Shown one piece after another: positions 20,430-29,298 of a stretch of DNA of 36,063 bases. The notes under the pieces are model-generated. The model was not told the origin of the DNA, did no database searches, and saw nothing but the letters and a program-made list of their open reading frames with translations. Source of the DNA: Limnohabitans sp. (GTDB lineage: Bacteria; Pseudomonadota; Gammaproteobacteria; Burkholderiales; Burkholderiaceae_C); NCBI GenBank assembly GCA_018883455.1, contig VEQC01000005.1, positions 1-36,063 of the forward strand. The letters are read 5' to 3'. A program made the position numbers and the translations under genes. Each line of letters starts with the position of its first letter. Position 1 is the first letter of the stretch.

Positions 20430-21902
20430 TTAGCCCGCGGCCCAAGGCAGCGGGTTGTCGTTGAGGCCCCAGTAAAAACTTTTTTGCGCGGTGTAGGCCA
20501 GAATCCCCTCGCGCCCCTTTTCTTGGCCGTAGCCACTCATCTTCACGCCCGAGAAGGGCGTGCTGATGGAAAAGAGTTTGTAGGTGTTGACCCAAACCGT
20601 GCCCACTTGCAAGGCCGAGCCGATGCGCCAAGCGGTTTTGTAATCGCGCGTCCAAATGCCCGAGGCCAAGCCATAGAGGTTGTCATTGCATTGCGCGATC
20701 AGGTCGGCCTCATCGCGCCAGGGCAAGAGGGCGAGCACCGGCCCAAAGATTTCTTCCTGACACAGGCGGGTGCGGTTGTCGAGCCCTTCAAAAACCGTGG
20801 GTAGGTAGTAGCTGCCGTGGTCGTAATACCCCCCCGTGGGGCGAGTTCCGCCAGCGAGCAAGCGTCCGCCCTCTTGCAAACCGAGCTCGACGTAACGCTC
20901 CACGCTCGTGCGGTGGGCCTGATTGACCAGCGGGCCCATTTGGGTGTCTTCGCGCGCGGGGTCGCCTACGCGCAGGGCTTGCACGCCTTGGAGCAGTCGC
21001 GCTTTGAATTCGTCGTACACCTGCGCGTGCACGAAGGCGCGCGAGCCCGCCACGCAAGACTCCCCAGAAGAGCTGAAGATGCCGTAGAGGACGCCCGCCA
21101 CCGCGTGGTCGAGGTCGGCGTCGGCACACACGATGGTGGGCGACTTCCCACCCAGTTCGAGCGACGTGGGCATGAGCTTTTCAGCGGCAAGGCGTTGAAT
21201 GCCCATTCCGACCGTGGTGCCACCGGTAAATGCGATGCGTTGAATCAGGGGGTGTCTGACCAAGGCGTCGCCCACCACACTGCCCTTGCCCGGCAATACG
21301 CTCACGATGCCATCGGGCACCCCGGCCTGCTGGCAGATCTTGGCCAATTCAATGGCCATGCGGGGGGTGACTTCAGCGGGCTTGATCACCACCGCGCAGC
21401 CTGCGGCCAGTGCGGGCGCGAGCTTTTGCGCCTCGCTGGCGATGGGGCTGTTCCACGGCGTGATGGCCCCCACGACACCCAGGGGCTCGTGCACACTCAG
21501 GGTGAGGAAGTCCCCCCGCGAGGGGGTGAGGGTTTCTTCCCAAGTCTCGGCCGCGGCAGCAAAGAACTGAAAAGTGCCCGCCGCGCTGGCGACCAAGGCG
21601 CGGCATTCCCGAATGGGCTTGCCGTTATCGAGGCGTTGCAATTGCGCGAGGCCTTCGGCGTTGGCCCGAATGCCCGCCGCGACTCGGTGCAAGAGCGCCG
21701 CGCGCTCATGGTGCTTGAGACGCGCCCAATTGGGTTTCCAGCGCGCGGCCTCGGCCGCTTGCACGGCCTCGTCCACGTCGGCGCTCGTCCCCGCGTGCAG
21801 AGTGGCCACGGTGGAGCCGTCATGCGGGTATTCGGTGGCGTAGCGCGGCCCTGAGGCATCGCGCCATCGTCCGGCGAAAAAGGTTTGCAGGTGTTCGCTC
21901 AT
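20430..21902 (-). CDS. NAD(P)-dependent aldehyde dehydrogenase
   Basis: GAITPWNSPI, FTGGTTVG, LELGGKSP, FSSSGESCVAGSR (catalytic Cys), QEEIFGPVLALLPW. Confidence 0.95.
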   Translation of the reverse strand: MSEHLQTFFAGRWRDASGPRYATEYPHDGSTVATLHAGTSADVDEAVQAAEAARWKPNWARLKHHERAALLHRVAAGIRANAEGLAQLQRLDNGKPIRECRALVASAAGTFQFFAAAAETWEETLTPSRGDFLTLSVHEPLGVVGAITPWNSPIASEAQKLAPALAAGCAVVIKPAEVTPRMAIELAKICQQAGVPDGIVSVLPGKGSVVGDALVRHPLIQRIAFTGGTTVGMGIQRLAAEKLMPTSLELGGKSPTIVCADADLDHAVAGVLYGIFSSSGESCVAGSRAFVHAQVYDEFKARLLQGVQALRVGDPAREDTQMGPLVNQAHRTSVERYVELGLQEGGRLLAGGTRPTGGYYDHGSYYLPTVFEGLDNRTRLCQEEIFGPVLALLPWRDEADLIAQCNDNLYGLASGIWTRDYKTAWRIGSALQVGTVWVNTYKLFSISTPFSGVKMSGYGQEKGREGILAYTAQKSFYWGLNDNPLPWAAG

Positions 21903-21909
21903 GCAGGTC

Positions 21910-22710
21910 TCACACGGCCACGGGGGCTACACGGTTGTGCAAAAAGCGCAAAGCAGAGAGCACGGTCAAGGCCGAGGTCTTGGGGTTTTCGGCCAGCGGT
22001 TTACCGCGCATGGTCACCCGCATCTCGCCAAAGGCCCCCCGCACCTCATACTCATGAATGTTCTCGCTCACGCTTGGGTCGGCCACCAAACGCACCTGGG
22101 TGCGGTCTAAGCCAATGCCCGCGAGCGAGAGCGTGGCCGCCACGTTGGCGTTCTTGGGATAGAGGCGTGCAGCTTCGCGCGCGCTGGCCTCGAGAATCAC
22201 CGCCGGCGCTGTCAACTGCGCCAAATCAACCACGTCTTCGGCCGGCGTGCCGCGCCAACCCAGCGGGGGCTTGCGTCCGGTGTAAATCAAGGCGTCGATG
22301 CCTTGGTGGCGGGCCGCCGAGATGGCGTCAATCCCGCCAATCGCCCCGGCGAGCAAATGCAACTGCGTACCACCCGCTTGGGCCGCGGCTTCGAGTTCCT
22401 CGGGCAAACCGGCTTGCGCCAACGCACCCACCGAGAGCACGGCGCATTCCACGCCCCGGCGCAAGGCCGGTAGCACATGCGCGACCAAGGCGCTATGGCT
22501 CGCGCACTCCAGCACCAACTGGGCCGAGGGCGGTACGGCGTCCACGGCTTGGGCGTGCGCCCCGAGCTGTGCCTGCACCCGCGCGACGGACGCGGGCGAG
22601 ACCACCACATGCGTGATGCGCAAGGCGCTCTGGCCTTGCAGACGCTGGAAGAGGGTCGAGCCAATGGCCCCAAACCCCACCAACACCACATCTTGTGTTT
22701 TGTTCGCCAT
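21910..22710 (-). CDS. Aspartate dehydrogenase-like (NadX/DUF108 family)
   Basis: VVLVGFGAIGSTLFQRL; LLAGAIGGIDAISAAR; KNANVAATLSLAGIGLDRTQVRLVADP characteristic of L-aspartate dehydrogenases. Confidence 0.85.
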   Translation of the reverse strand: MANKTQDVVLVGFGAIGSTLFQRLQGQSALRITHVVVSPASVARVQAQLGAHAQAVDAVPPSAQLVLECASHSALVAHVLPALRRGVECAVLSVGALAQAGLPEELEAAAQAGGTQLHLLAGAIGGIDAISAARHQGIDALIYTGRKPPLGWRGTPAEDVVDLAQLTAPAVILEASAREAARLYPKNANVAATLSLAGIGLDRTQVRLVADPSVSENIHEYEVRGAFGEMRVTMRGKPLAENPKTSALTVLSALRFLHNRVAPVAV

Positions 22711-22713
22711 CGC

Positions 22714-24378
22714 TTAATCTCCCGCACGTTTGGGGGGGCCTGCAAACTTCACGGCAAAGGGGCCCCAAGACGCCATGTCCACCTCCACCACGCTCGGGCC
22801 AGTGTGCGCCAAGGCCTCGGCCAAGACAGCGTGCGCCTGATCAGCTTGGCTCAAGCGCCAATGGGGCAAGGCCATGCTCGCGCACAAGCCCGCGAAATCG
22901 GGGGTATGCAAGTCGACATAGCAATGGCGGCTGCCGTAGAGATCGTCTTGAATGTTGCGAATCACGCCATAGCTTCGGTCGTTCATCACGATGAACGTCA
23001 CGTTGGCGTTTTCTTGCACCGCGCAGGCGAGCTCGCCCAAGTTGAGCATGAAGCCGCCGTCCCCACACAGGGCCACGGTTTTGCGGCCCAATTGGTGCGT
23101 GGCGTCGGCCACCGCCGTGCCCACGCCCATGGCGAGGCCTTGTCCAATGCCCCCGCCAAGCGCGTGTACGCCTGCACGCGGGTGATTGAGCACGGGCGCA
23201 CGGTTACCCCACATGGTGTTGGACAAGGTGATGTCGCGCACCCACCAAAGCGCTTGACCCGCCACCTCGGCCAGCGCGTCCTTGAGCGCCACATAGGGGC
23301 CTAGCGTGGCATCGACTGCTTGGGCCGCAGCGGCACGGGTTTGTTGCACATCGCGCGCGTATTGCGGGTCGATTTGCATGCGGCCCTCCAATCGATCGGC
23401 CAAGGCATCGAGCGTGAGCTGGGCGTCTCCACACACAAAGTAGGCGCTGTCGTAGGCGCGGTTTTGCGTGAGCGGATTGGCGTCGATGCGGTAACGCGTG
23501 GCGGGCAAGGCCAGCTTATAGGTCAAGGTCTCGTTGCTGCGCAAACGCGAGCCCACCACCAAGAGCGCGTCCACACTGGCATAAAAAGCCTCGGTGGGTT
23601 TTTGCAAGTTGTACGAGCCCAAAGAGGCAGGGTGGTCTTCGGGCAAAACGCCTCGCCCCTGCACGGAGCTCACGACCGCCCAGCCCATGGCCACCAAGCG
23701 GCGTACGGCAGCGCTTGCGCCCCGCGCGCCACCGCCAAGCCACAGCAGGGGCCGACGCGCGGTCATCAGGCGTTGCGCCAAGGCGTCCACGGCGGTGCTC
23801 TGCGGGGCGAGCGGTGCCACGGCCAAGGGCGCGCAATCGGGCGGCAGGGGCAAGGTCATCTTCTGCACATCGATGGGAATTTCAATGCTCACAGGGCCAC
23901 ATGGCGGCGTTTGGGCGATGCGCACCGCCTCGCGCAAAGTGGCCAGCGCGGTTTGCGGATCGCGAATGCGAAACGCCTCCTTGCCCACGGACTTGAGCAT
24001 GGCAAGTTGGGCGGGGTGCTCGTGAATGAAACCCAAATCGCGATCCAGAAACGGCGATTCAATCTGTCCGGTGAGGTGCAGCAAGGGGGTGCCCGCCGTG
24101 AGGGCTTCGACCATCGCGCCCGCGGCGTTGCCGCAGCCCGTGCCGGTGCTGGTCACGCATACCCCCAAGGTGGCGCTCACCCGGGCATAGGCATCGGCCA
24201 TGTTGCAAGCCCCCGCCTCGCCGCGTGCGGACACAAAACGAATCTGGCCACGCCGATGAAAGGCATCCAGGATGGGCATGTTGTGAATGGAGATCACGCC
24301 AAAGGCGGCCCTCACGCCGCACTGCTCCAAAAAGCGCGCGACTAACTCGCCAACGGTGATGGTGGGGGGGGTACTCAT
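22714..24378 (-). CDS. Thiamine-diphosphate-dependent enzyme (acetolactate synthase / 2-oxoacid decarboxylase superfamily)
   Basis: N-terminal FVSARGEAGACNMADAYARV, central domain, ThDP motif LCGDGGFMLNLGELACAVQENANVTFIVMNDRSYG. Confidence 0.92.
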   Translation of the reverse strand: MSTPPTITVGELVARFLEQCGVRAAFGVISIHNMPILDAFHRRGQIRFVSARGEAGACNMADAYARVSATLGVCVTSTGTGCGNAAGAMVEALTAGTPLLHLTGQIESPFLDRDLGFIHEHPAQLAMLKSVGKEAFRIRDPQTALATLREAVRIAQTPPCGPVSIEIPIDVQKMTLPLPPDCAPLAVAPLAPQSTAVDALAQRLMTARRPLLWLGGGARGASAAVRRLVAMGWAVVSSVQGRGVLPEDHPASLGSYNLQKPTEAFYASVDALLVVGSRLRSNETLTYKLALPATRYRIDANPLTQNRAYDSAYFVCGDAQLTLDALADRLEGRMQIDPQYARDVQQTRAAAAQAVDATLGPYVALKDALAEVAGQALWWVRDITLSNTMWGNRAPVLNHPRAGVHALGGGIGQGLAMGVGTAVADATHQLGRKTVALCGDGGFMLNLGELACAVQENANVTFIVMNDRSYGVIRNIQDDLYGSRHCYVDLHTPDFAGLCASMALPHWRLSQADQAHAVLAEALAHTGPSVVEVDMASWGPFAVKFAGPPKRAGD

Positions 24379-25199
24379 GAATTCATCCTGATTTTGGGAT
24401 GCTCGCTGCCGCTCGTCGGGGCGTGGCGGATGCGATCGGACAATTGCCCCGCGGCGGCACGGACTTGCTCGACCAAGCCGGGGAGAACTGCGTCGTCGAT
24501 GCGTTGGGCCGGCACGGCAATGCTGATGGCGGCGATCACCGCCCCGCGCGCGTTGATCACGGGCGCGGCCACGGTGGAGATGCCCGTCTCGAAACCGCCC
24601 ATGCTCACGCCGTAACCGCGCGCGCGGTCTTCTTCAATCAAGGCCTTGAGCTGCGCGCGGCTCGTGGGGGTGCGCGGAGTGAAGGCTTGCAGGGGTTCGT
24701 CGGGGTATAGGGCTTTGAGCGCCTGCGCGTCGAGATCGGCCATCAAGAGCCGCCCCAGCACGGTGGCGTGTGCGGGCAATCGCGCGCCCACTTGAATGGA
24801 TTGGAACAGCGCACTGCGGCCCGCGGCCTTGGCGACAAACACGACTTGGGTGGCGTCGCGCACCACGATATGGGCCGAGTAACCGCATTGGTCGCGCAGC
24901 GCTTCAATGACCGGTCGGCCATGCTCGGTCAAATCCATCGCCGCGAGCAATTCAAAACCCAAGCGCAACACCGCCAAGCCCAAGCGATAGCTCACGCCAT
25001 CGTCGGCGCGCTCGACAAAGCCGCCTTGCTCCAAGGTGTAGAGCATGCGAAAGACCGACGCGCGGGGCAAGCCCAAGCGGCGCGAGAGTTCGGCGCCGCT
25101 CAGCTCGCGCTCCTCACGACTGAACTGGGTGAGCAGTTGCAAGCCCCGGGCGAGCGCTGGCACGGTGTAGCGGTCGTCGCTTTTGTCGTCCGTGCTCAT
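24375..25199 (-). CDS. IclR-family transcriptional regulator
   Basis: YTVPALARGLQLLTQFSREERELSGAELSRRLGLPRASVFRMLYTLEQGGFV winged helix; C-terminal effector domain GGFETGISTVAAPVINARGAVIAAISIAVPAQ. Start set at ATG 25199. Confidence 0.95.
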   Translation of the reverse strand: MSTDDKSDDRYTVPALARGLQLLTQFSREERELSGAELSRRLGLPRASVFRMLYTLEQGGFVERADDGVSYRLGLAVLRLGFELLAAMDLTEHGRPVIEALRDQCGYSAHIVVRDATQVVFVAKAAGRSALFQSIQVGARLPAHATVLGRLLMADLDAQALKALYPDEPLQAFTPRTPTSRAQLKALIEEDRARGYGVSMGGFETGISTVAAPVINARGAVIAAISIAVPAQRIDDAVLPGLVEQVRAAAGQLSDRIRHAPTSGSEHPKIRMNS

Positions 25200-26047
25200 G
25201 CAACCCGCTCCGATCGTGCAGGCTGATCCCACCCCAAAAGGGTGTGCACCGCCGCGGCCGCCTCAATGGCGCAGGCATGCCCCACGGGCCCGAGGCTTTG
25301 CCAAGTCACCCCCGCGTCCTGCGCCACCGCTTGGCAAGCTGAGGCGGGGGTAATGCCATCGGCCTCACCGCTGGCCACCCAGCGGGGGCACTGCACCTGC
25401 GCGAGATCCCGCGCGAGCACGGCGTTGGCGAGCATGTGGGCGGCCTGGGTGTAACCCGCCACCTGAATTTGCGCCATCGTCGCACGCACGGCCTCGATTT
25501 GCTCGGGGCGCGCGTTTGGCGAGAGCATGGCGTGCGCGCGTTCGGCCGCCATGCCTTCGGGCCCCAAACGCGCGAGCGTCTCGAGGCGGGTGCGTAATTT
25601 TTCTTCGCGCACGGGCGCCGGCGCGTCGCCATAGCCACGCGCGGGCGCGAGCAAAACCAAGCCCTGCACCCGCTCGGGGGCCAAGGCCGCGGCGCTGGCG
25701 GCCATCAAGCAGCCCAAAGAGTGCCCCACCAAAACCACCGCAGACGTGGCGTGCAAGGCATCGAGCCAGGCCCAGAGGTGGCGCGCGTAGTCCAGCGCCT
25801 GGGGCGACGCATTGGCCACGGGGTCACTCTGCCCATAGCCCGGCGCGTCCCACGCCAGCACCCGCAAGTCCTCTCGATCTTGCACCCAGGTGAGTTGGGC
25901 GAGCCAACTGGCCGAACCCGAGCCGATGCCGTGCAAAAGCACGTGCGTGACCGCACTCGCTTGGCCCGATTCGCGCCACTGCACCGCCCCGAAGGGCGTG
26001 CGCACGCGTTGGGCGGGGAAAGCGTCGGTTGAGGCCGCAGCGGTCAT
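25196..26047 (-). CDS. Alpha/beta-fold hydrolase
   Basis: VLLHGIGSGSASW; VLVGHSLGCLMAASAAAL nucleophile elbow; VLAWDAPGYGQSD. Start set at ATG 26047; 4-bp overlap with the IclR gene. Confidence 0.92.
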   Translation of the reverse strand: MTAAASTDAFPAQRVRTPFGAVQWRESGQASAVTHVLLHGIGSGSASWLAQLTWVQDREDLRVLAWDAPGYGQSDPVANASPQALDYARHLWAWLDALHATSAVVLVGHSLGCLMAASAAALAPERVQGLVLLAPARGYGDAPAPVREEKLRTRLETLARLGPEGMAAERAHAMLSPNARPEQIEAVRATMAQIQVAGYTQAAHMLANAVLARDLAQVQCPRWVASGEADGITPASACQAVAQDAGVTWQSLGPVGHACAIEAAAAVHTLLGWDQPARSERVA

Positions 26048-26076
26048 GGTCGGGTCGGACACGAAGGGCTGGGGCT

Positions 26077-26679
26077 TTAGCGCTTGAGCTTGGCCAGAGG
26101 GGAGTCCGGCGGGTACACCGGGGTGATGGGCTTGGGCGAGCCCAGCATCACGCACATGAGGGCGTCTTCATCGCCAATGTTGTGCTCCTCGCGGTAGACG
26201 CCCGGAGGCACCGAAATCAAATCGCGCTCGCCCAGTACGGCCTCCCAGCGCTGGCCGTCTTTTTCGCAAATGACTTTCATCGCGCCGCGCATGACAAAGA
26301 AAATTTCCTCCACGTCGTAGTGGATGTGCGAGGGGCCGATGTGCCCCGCAGGAATCACCATGGTGGAGAAGGTGAAATGCGCCGCAGGCACGGTGTTGAC
26401 ATCTTTGGCCACGCCGGTTCCGCCGGTGCCCACATAGCGCATTTGCGCACGCCGGTAGCGTGGGTCGTAGTCGGCCTGAAATTTGAGGGCATCCCAGTCG
26501 TAGCGGCGCGTGGACTTGCGCGCCACGCGGCTCTCCATCCATTGCTCAAAACTTTGTCCGGGCTGCTGCATCATGGCCGCCTGAATGTCGGCTTCAGGCG
26601 GGATCTGGGCATCTTGCAAGCCGCGCGCGTTGAAGACGGGTTGGTTGGCGGCGGGGGCTGTTGGGAAAGGGGCATTCAT
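26077..26679 (-). CDS. Cupin-domain protein
   Basis: SHIHYDVEEIFFVMRGAMKV ... LISVPPGVYREEHNIG: both cupin motifs with metal ligands retained. Start set at ATG 26679. Confidence 0.9.
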   Translation of the reverse strand: MNAPFPTAPAANQPVFNARGLQDAQIPPEADIQAAMMQQPGQSFEQWMESRVARKSTRRYDWDALKFQADYDPRYRRAQMRYVGTGGTGVAKDVNTVPAAHFTFSTMVIPAGHIGPSHIHYDVEEIFFVMRGAMKVICEKDGQRWEAVLGERDLISVPPGVYREEHNIGDEDALMCVMLGSPKPITPVYPPDSPLAKLKR

Positions 26680-26690
26680 GCAGGAACTCC

Positions 26691-27440
26691 TCAATTGAAC
26701 ACAAAGCCGCCATTGACCGGCAGCAACTGGCCTGTGATGAAACCGCTCGCACGCGTGAGCAAAAAGAGCGCGGCGGCATTCACATCCTCGGGAACTTGGG
26801 GGCGACGAATGGCGCGCCCCTGCAAATAGTGCGCGTGCCGCTCTTGGGGCACGTATTCGGTGGCCTCGACCAGGGTCAGGCCTGGCGCGATGGCGTTGAC
26901 GGTGATGCCGTCCTCCCCCAGCTCGCGCGCGAGGGAACGTGTCATGGCAATCACCGCCCCTTTGCTCGCCACATAGGCGAGCAAGCGCGGTGGGCCCCAC
27001 AAGGCGGTGTCGGAGGCCAAATTGACCACCCGCCCCGAACCACTCGCCGCCAAATGAGGGCGCGCCTCGCGGGTCACGAGCCAGGTGCCGCGCACATTGA
27101 CGTTCATCACCTGATCAAACACCTGCGGCGAGAGCTCATCCAAGGTCTTGCCGCCGGAGTTGGTGATGGCGGCGTTGTTGATCAAGCCATCGAGCCCTCC
27201 GAGCTGAGACACCGCCGCTGCGACCCCTTCGCGAATGCTCGCCTCATCGGACAAGTCAAGCGGCACATAAGCCGCCGCCTCTCCCAGCGCTGCGGCCAGC
27301 GCGCGGCCGCGCTCATGCAAGACATCGCTGATCACCACTTTCGCCCCCGCGGCCACCAAAGCGCGCGCGAAGCTCTCGCCCAGACCGCGCGCTGCGCCGG
27401 TGACCAGCACCCGGCGGCCTTGGAGTTGGATTTCGGTCAT
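26691..27440 (-). CDS. SDR-family oxidoreductase
   Basis: VLVTGAARGLGESFARALV; INNAAITNS; YVASKGAVIAMTRSLARELG; TGQLLPVNGGFVFN. Confidence 0.94.
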   Translation of the reverse strand: MTEIQLQGRRVLVTGAARGLGESFARALVAAGAKVVISDVLHERGRALAAALGEAAAYVPLDLSDEASIREGVAAAVSQLGGLDGLINNAAITNSGGKTLDELSPQVFDQVMNVNVRGTWLVTREARPHLAASGSGRVVNLASDTALWGPPRLLAYVASKGAVIAMTRSLARELGEDGITVNAIAPGLTLVEATEYVPQERHAHYLQGRAIRRPQVPEDVNAAALFLLTRASGFITGQLLPVNGGFVFN

Positions 27441-27453
27441 GCGCTTGGGCCCT

Positions 27454-28233
27454 TCATGCACCCATGCGCTCAACGCTGGGCAAATAATGCAACACCCGGC
27501 GCTCGGCCAGGACCACGGCGTAATAGGCCACGATGCCAATCACCGTGAGCGCGCCAATGACGACGAACACCCCCGCGGTATTGCCCTGGCCTTCAAAGAA
27601 GACGAGCAAATAACCCAGGCCCATATTGCCGCCCACCAACTCCCCCACCACCACACCAATGACGGCCAAGGTGCTGGCAATGCGCAAGCCCGAGAACAGC
27701 GGGGGCAAGGTGGTCGGAAACTCGACCATGCGAAAGACCTGAAAGCGCGTGGCGGAGAACGAGCGGGCCAAGTTGATCAGGTCCGCGTCCATCGCCCGCA
27801 TGGCGCTGAGCACATTGATCAGCACCGGAAAGAAGACGATGAGTACCGCAACCAAAATCTTGGGGTAAATGGTGTAGCCAAGCCACATCACAAAAAGCGG
27901 GGCGAACGCGACCTTCGGCGCGATCTGCAACGCCAGCAGATAAGGGGAGAGCACGGCCTCCACCCGGGGCGAGACGCCCAGGGCGTAACCGATCATGGCG
28001 CCCAGCCAAGAGCCCAACACAAAGCCAATGACCACTTCGAGCGCCGTCACCCCCGCATGCCAGAGCAAACGCTCCCCGCCCCATATCCGGCCCAACTCCT
28101 GCACCACCACGCTCGGCGGGGGCAAGACAAATTCCGGCACGCCCAAGAGCGCGGGCACGTACTCCCAGGTCAGGAGGAAGACCAAGAGCACCGCCACACT
28201 CCAGGCGGCCGTGACAAGACGTTCGTTTTGCAT
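27454..28233 (-). CDS. ABC transporter permease (SsuC/TauC-type)
   Basis: ~6 TM; VVGELVGGNMGLGYLLVFFEGQGN and ATRFQVFRMVEFPTTLPPLFSGLRIAST (EAA-like loop). Confidence 0.92.
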   Translation of the reverse strand: MQNERLVTAAWSVAVLLVFLLTWEYVPALLGVPEFVLPPPSVVVQELGRIWGGERLLWHAGVTALEVVIGFVLGSWLGAMIGYALGVSPRVEAVLSPYLLALQIAPKVAFAPLFVMWLGYTIYPKILVAVLIVFFPVLINVLSAMRAMDADLINLARSFSATRFQVFRMVEFPTTLPPLFSGLRIASTLAVIGVVVGELVGGNMGLGYLLVFFEGQGNTAGVFVVIGALTVIGIVAYYAVVLAERRVLHYLPSVERMGA

Positions 28234-28257
28234 GGTGGGGGGCGCTGACGTCGGGCT

Positions 28258-29256
28258 TTACTTCGTCACAAACTGATTGGTGTAGAGCTCTTTGACGGGC
28301 ACTTCTTTGGGAACGATGCCATTGGTGACATAGAACTTCTGCAATTCCACCAAGCGCGGCTCGTCCATCATGCCCGGCACCTTTTGGGCCGCATAGACAT
28401 ATTTGTTGTAGAGCTCAAAGGCTTTCTCAATACTGGCCTCCTTGCCCTTGTGCACTGGCACATGGTTGACGTAGGTGGCCACCGCAGCCTTGGGGTTGGT
28501 CATGATGTCTTTCATGCCCTTGAGGGTGGCGCGCACGAGTTTTTGCAGAAGCTGCGGGTTTTTGGCAATGGTTTCATCGGACGCCAAAATGGCTTGGGCC
28601 ATGCTCTTGAAATACAAATCGGCAGGCATGACGTCCACCTGCGAGCCCGCATCCATGGCGCTCACCGTCCAATCGGGCACCCCGGCCATGGCGCTGGCCT
28701 TCTTCGCGGCGAACTGCTGCCACACGCCCGCAGGGCCTGCGGCCTGAATGTTGACGTCGTTTTTCGTCAAGCCCACCTTGCTGAGCATGCCGAGCAAGGC
28801 GTAGTAAGTGGTGTCGGTATAGGCGAGCACGGTCACCGTGCGGCCCTTGAGTTCGCGCGGGCTCTCGATGCGCTCGTCCTTGTGGCTCACGAGTTGGGTG
28901 AGCGAGCCCGCACCCAAGACGGCGACGGCTTTGACAGGAATGCCTTGCGCGCGCGCAATGATGGGGGTGTCTCCAATCGCGCCCCCGATCACGGCATTGC
29001 CCGCGCCAATTTGCTTGGCCACATCCACGCCGCCACGCGCCGTCACGAAATTGACCTTGAGGCCTTCTTGCTCATAGTAGCCCTTGGCTTGCGCCAGCAT
29101 CCAGGGACCAAACGCCGGCAAGGTGCCCGGCGCTGGCAACAAATAGGTGACTTCCTGCAATTGGGCCTGCGAAGCCATGGGCAACGCGAATGCGCCGGCG
29201 GCGAGCAGGGACAGGCACAGGCGGCGGGCAGAGAAAGGGGGCTTGTTTGTTTTCAT
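28258..29256 (-). CDS. ABC transporter substrate-binding protein (NMT1/SsuA/TauA-type)
   Basis: Signal peptide LCLSLLAAGAFALPMASQAQ; ARGGVDVAKQIGAGNAVIGGAIGDTPIIARAQGIPVKAVAVLG. Confidence 0.92.
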   Translation of the reverse strand: MKTNKPPFSARRLCLSLLAAGAFALPMASQAQLQEVTYLLPAPGTLPAFGPWMLAQAKGYYEQEGLKVNFVTARGGVDVAKQIGAGNAVIGGAIGDTPIIARAQGIPVKAVAVLGAGSLTQLVSHKDERIESPRELKGRTVTVLAYTDTTYYALLGMLSKVGLTKNDVNIQAAGPAGVWQQFAAKKASAMAGVPDWTVSAMDAGSQVDVMPADLYFKSMAQAILASDETIAKNPQLLQKLVRATLKGMKDIMTNPKAAVATYVNHVPVHKGKEASIEKAFELYNKYVYAAQKVPGMMDEPRLVELQKFYVTNGIVPKEVPVKELYTNQFVTK

Positions 29257-29298
29257 CGCGGACTCCATGGGTTGGGGTGGGACAGGAAAAAAACGGAT

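Noticed and set aside
20817-21854. 345-aa plus-strand ORF antisense to aldehyde dehydrogenase
   Set aside because: Shadow ORF; the ALDH frame has all catalytic motifs.
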